A DNA stretch of 20,923 nt from Hamiltosporidium magnivora (Eukaryota; Microsporidia; Dubosqiidae): positions 1 to 20,923 of the forward strand of contig PITI01000115.1 of NCBI GenBank assembly GCA_004325065.1, read 5' to 3'. Shown here one piece after another: positions 20,570-20,923 of the stretch. The notes beneath the pieces are model-generated. The model was not told where the DNA came from. It searched no databases and worked only from the letters and a program-made list of their open reading frames with translations. The translations under genes and the position numbers were made by a program. Numbering within the stretch: the first letter of the stretch is position 1; each line of letters opens with the position of its first letter.

Positions 20570-20923
20570 TTAACCACTTCTGTCTCTTCTTTTAAAATCC
20601 CACTCTTCATTTACGTTATTGTTCGGTTCCTCTAAAGTCGTTCCTCCTTGTGAAATAAGAGGTGTATTATTTTTTGGTTTTAAATTTTTTGCACCATCTT
20701 CCTCTCTCTTCGCTTCTTTTAAAGGGGGTGTTGGTTCCTCATGCCTCTCTGCTCTCATAATAACACCTATTGACGCTCTCTCCCAGCTCTCTTCCGCATT
20801 TAGTCCTGACTCGAGTCCTCTTCGTCGATCAAAGGAAATTGTTTCGACTGTCTTCTTAAGTACTATAGACTGAATGTATGCCTCTAAGTTCGTGGGTATT
20901 TCTAGTCTTTTAAGATGAGATTT
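20570..20923 (-). CDS. C-terminal 117 codons of an unrecognised hydrophilic protein, possibly Gag-like
   Basis: The frame is open from the right edge to TAA at 20570-20572, 117 codons. It must begin beyond the window; an internal Met (20756-20758) is unlikely to be the start, because coding quality is equally good upstream. G+C is much higher than in the rest of the window. The visible part starts with HLKRLEIPTNLEAYIQSIVL, then VETISFDRRRGLESGLNAEE. It then becomes a charged, low-complexity tail rich in E, K, R, P and N (PTPPLKEAKREEDGAKN, TTLEEPNNNVNEEWDFKRR). An 'IPTNLEAYI...E..SFDRRR' helix followed by a basic, disordered tail is reminiscent of the C-terminal part of Ty3/gypsy Gag proteins before the zinc knuckle, but no CCHC is present. 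It lies on the same strand as the pol relic 2 kb away, but it is intact, so the two are probably not one element. The overlapping open frame on the other strand is taken as a shadow. Confidence 0.5.
   Translation of the reverse strand, partial: KSHLKRLEIPTNLEAYIQSIVLKKTVETISFDRRRGLESGLNAEESWERASIGVIMRAERHEEPTPPLKEAKREEDGAKNLKPKNNTPLISQGGTTLEEPNNNVNEEWDFKRRDRSG

Noticed and set aside
20619..20873. 84-codon plus-strand frame
   Set aside because: It is antisense to the 117-codon minus-strand frame that runs to the edge and has a better, charged composition.

Overview
The window looks like a piece of a large, gene-poor microsporidian genome. It is roughly a fifth to a quarter G+C by eye, the two clear genes have no introns, and one start codon carries a CCC motif of the kind described just upstream of microsporidian start codons. 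The largest protein is a secreted or membrane-anchored leucine-rich-repeat-like protein of a sort common in expanded microsporidian families. Very low coding density and many transposon remains suit a bloated genome such as Edhazardia or Hamiltosporidium, but the genus is inference only.

Layout. Bases 1-296 (minus) hold the N-terminal third of an NAD kinase that runs off the left edge. A G+C-enriched island of unknown nature lies at about 700-1085. A short dispersed-repeat (SINE-like) element lies at 2540-2760, and a second copy of its head at 3054-3096. From there to about 9200 the DNA is A+T-rich with no gene I can support, apart from a hAT-like terminal sequence at 7006. Bases 9217-12150 contain three decayed coding tracts: a Helitron-type helicase fragment (plus), a probable piggyBac-like transposase (plus), and an unidentified broken gene (minus). 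The one complete large gene, 787 codons, lies on the minus strand at 13264-15627. A broken open tract at 17142-17384 (minus) and a Ty3/gypsy RNase H-integrase relic at 18107-18535 (minus) follow. The C-terminal 117 codons of an unrecognised, possibly Gag-like, hydrophilic protein enter from the right edge (20570-20923, minus).

No operon-like or pathway grouping is visible. The intact genes are a housekeeping NADP-supply enzyme and a likely host-facing surface or secreted protein. Nearly everything else I can interpret is mobile-element debris in different stages of decay. All family calls come from motifs read by eye; no database search was possible.
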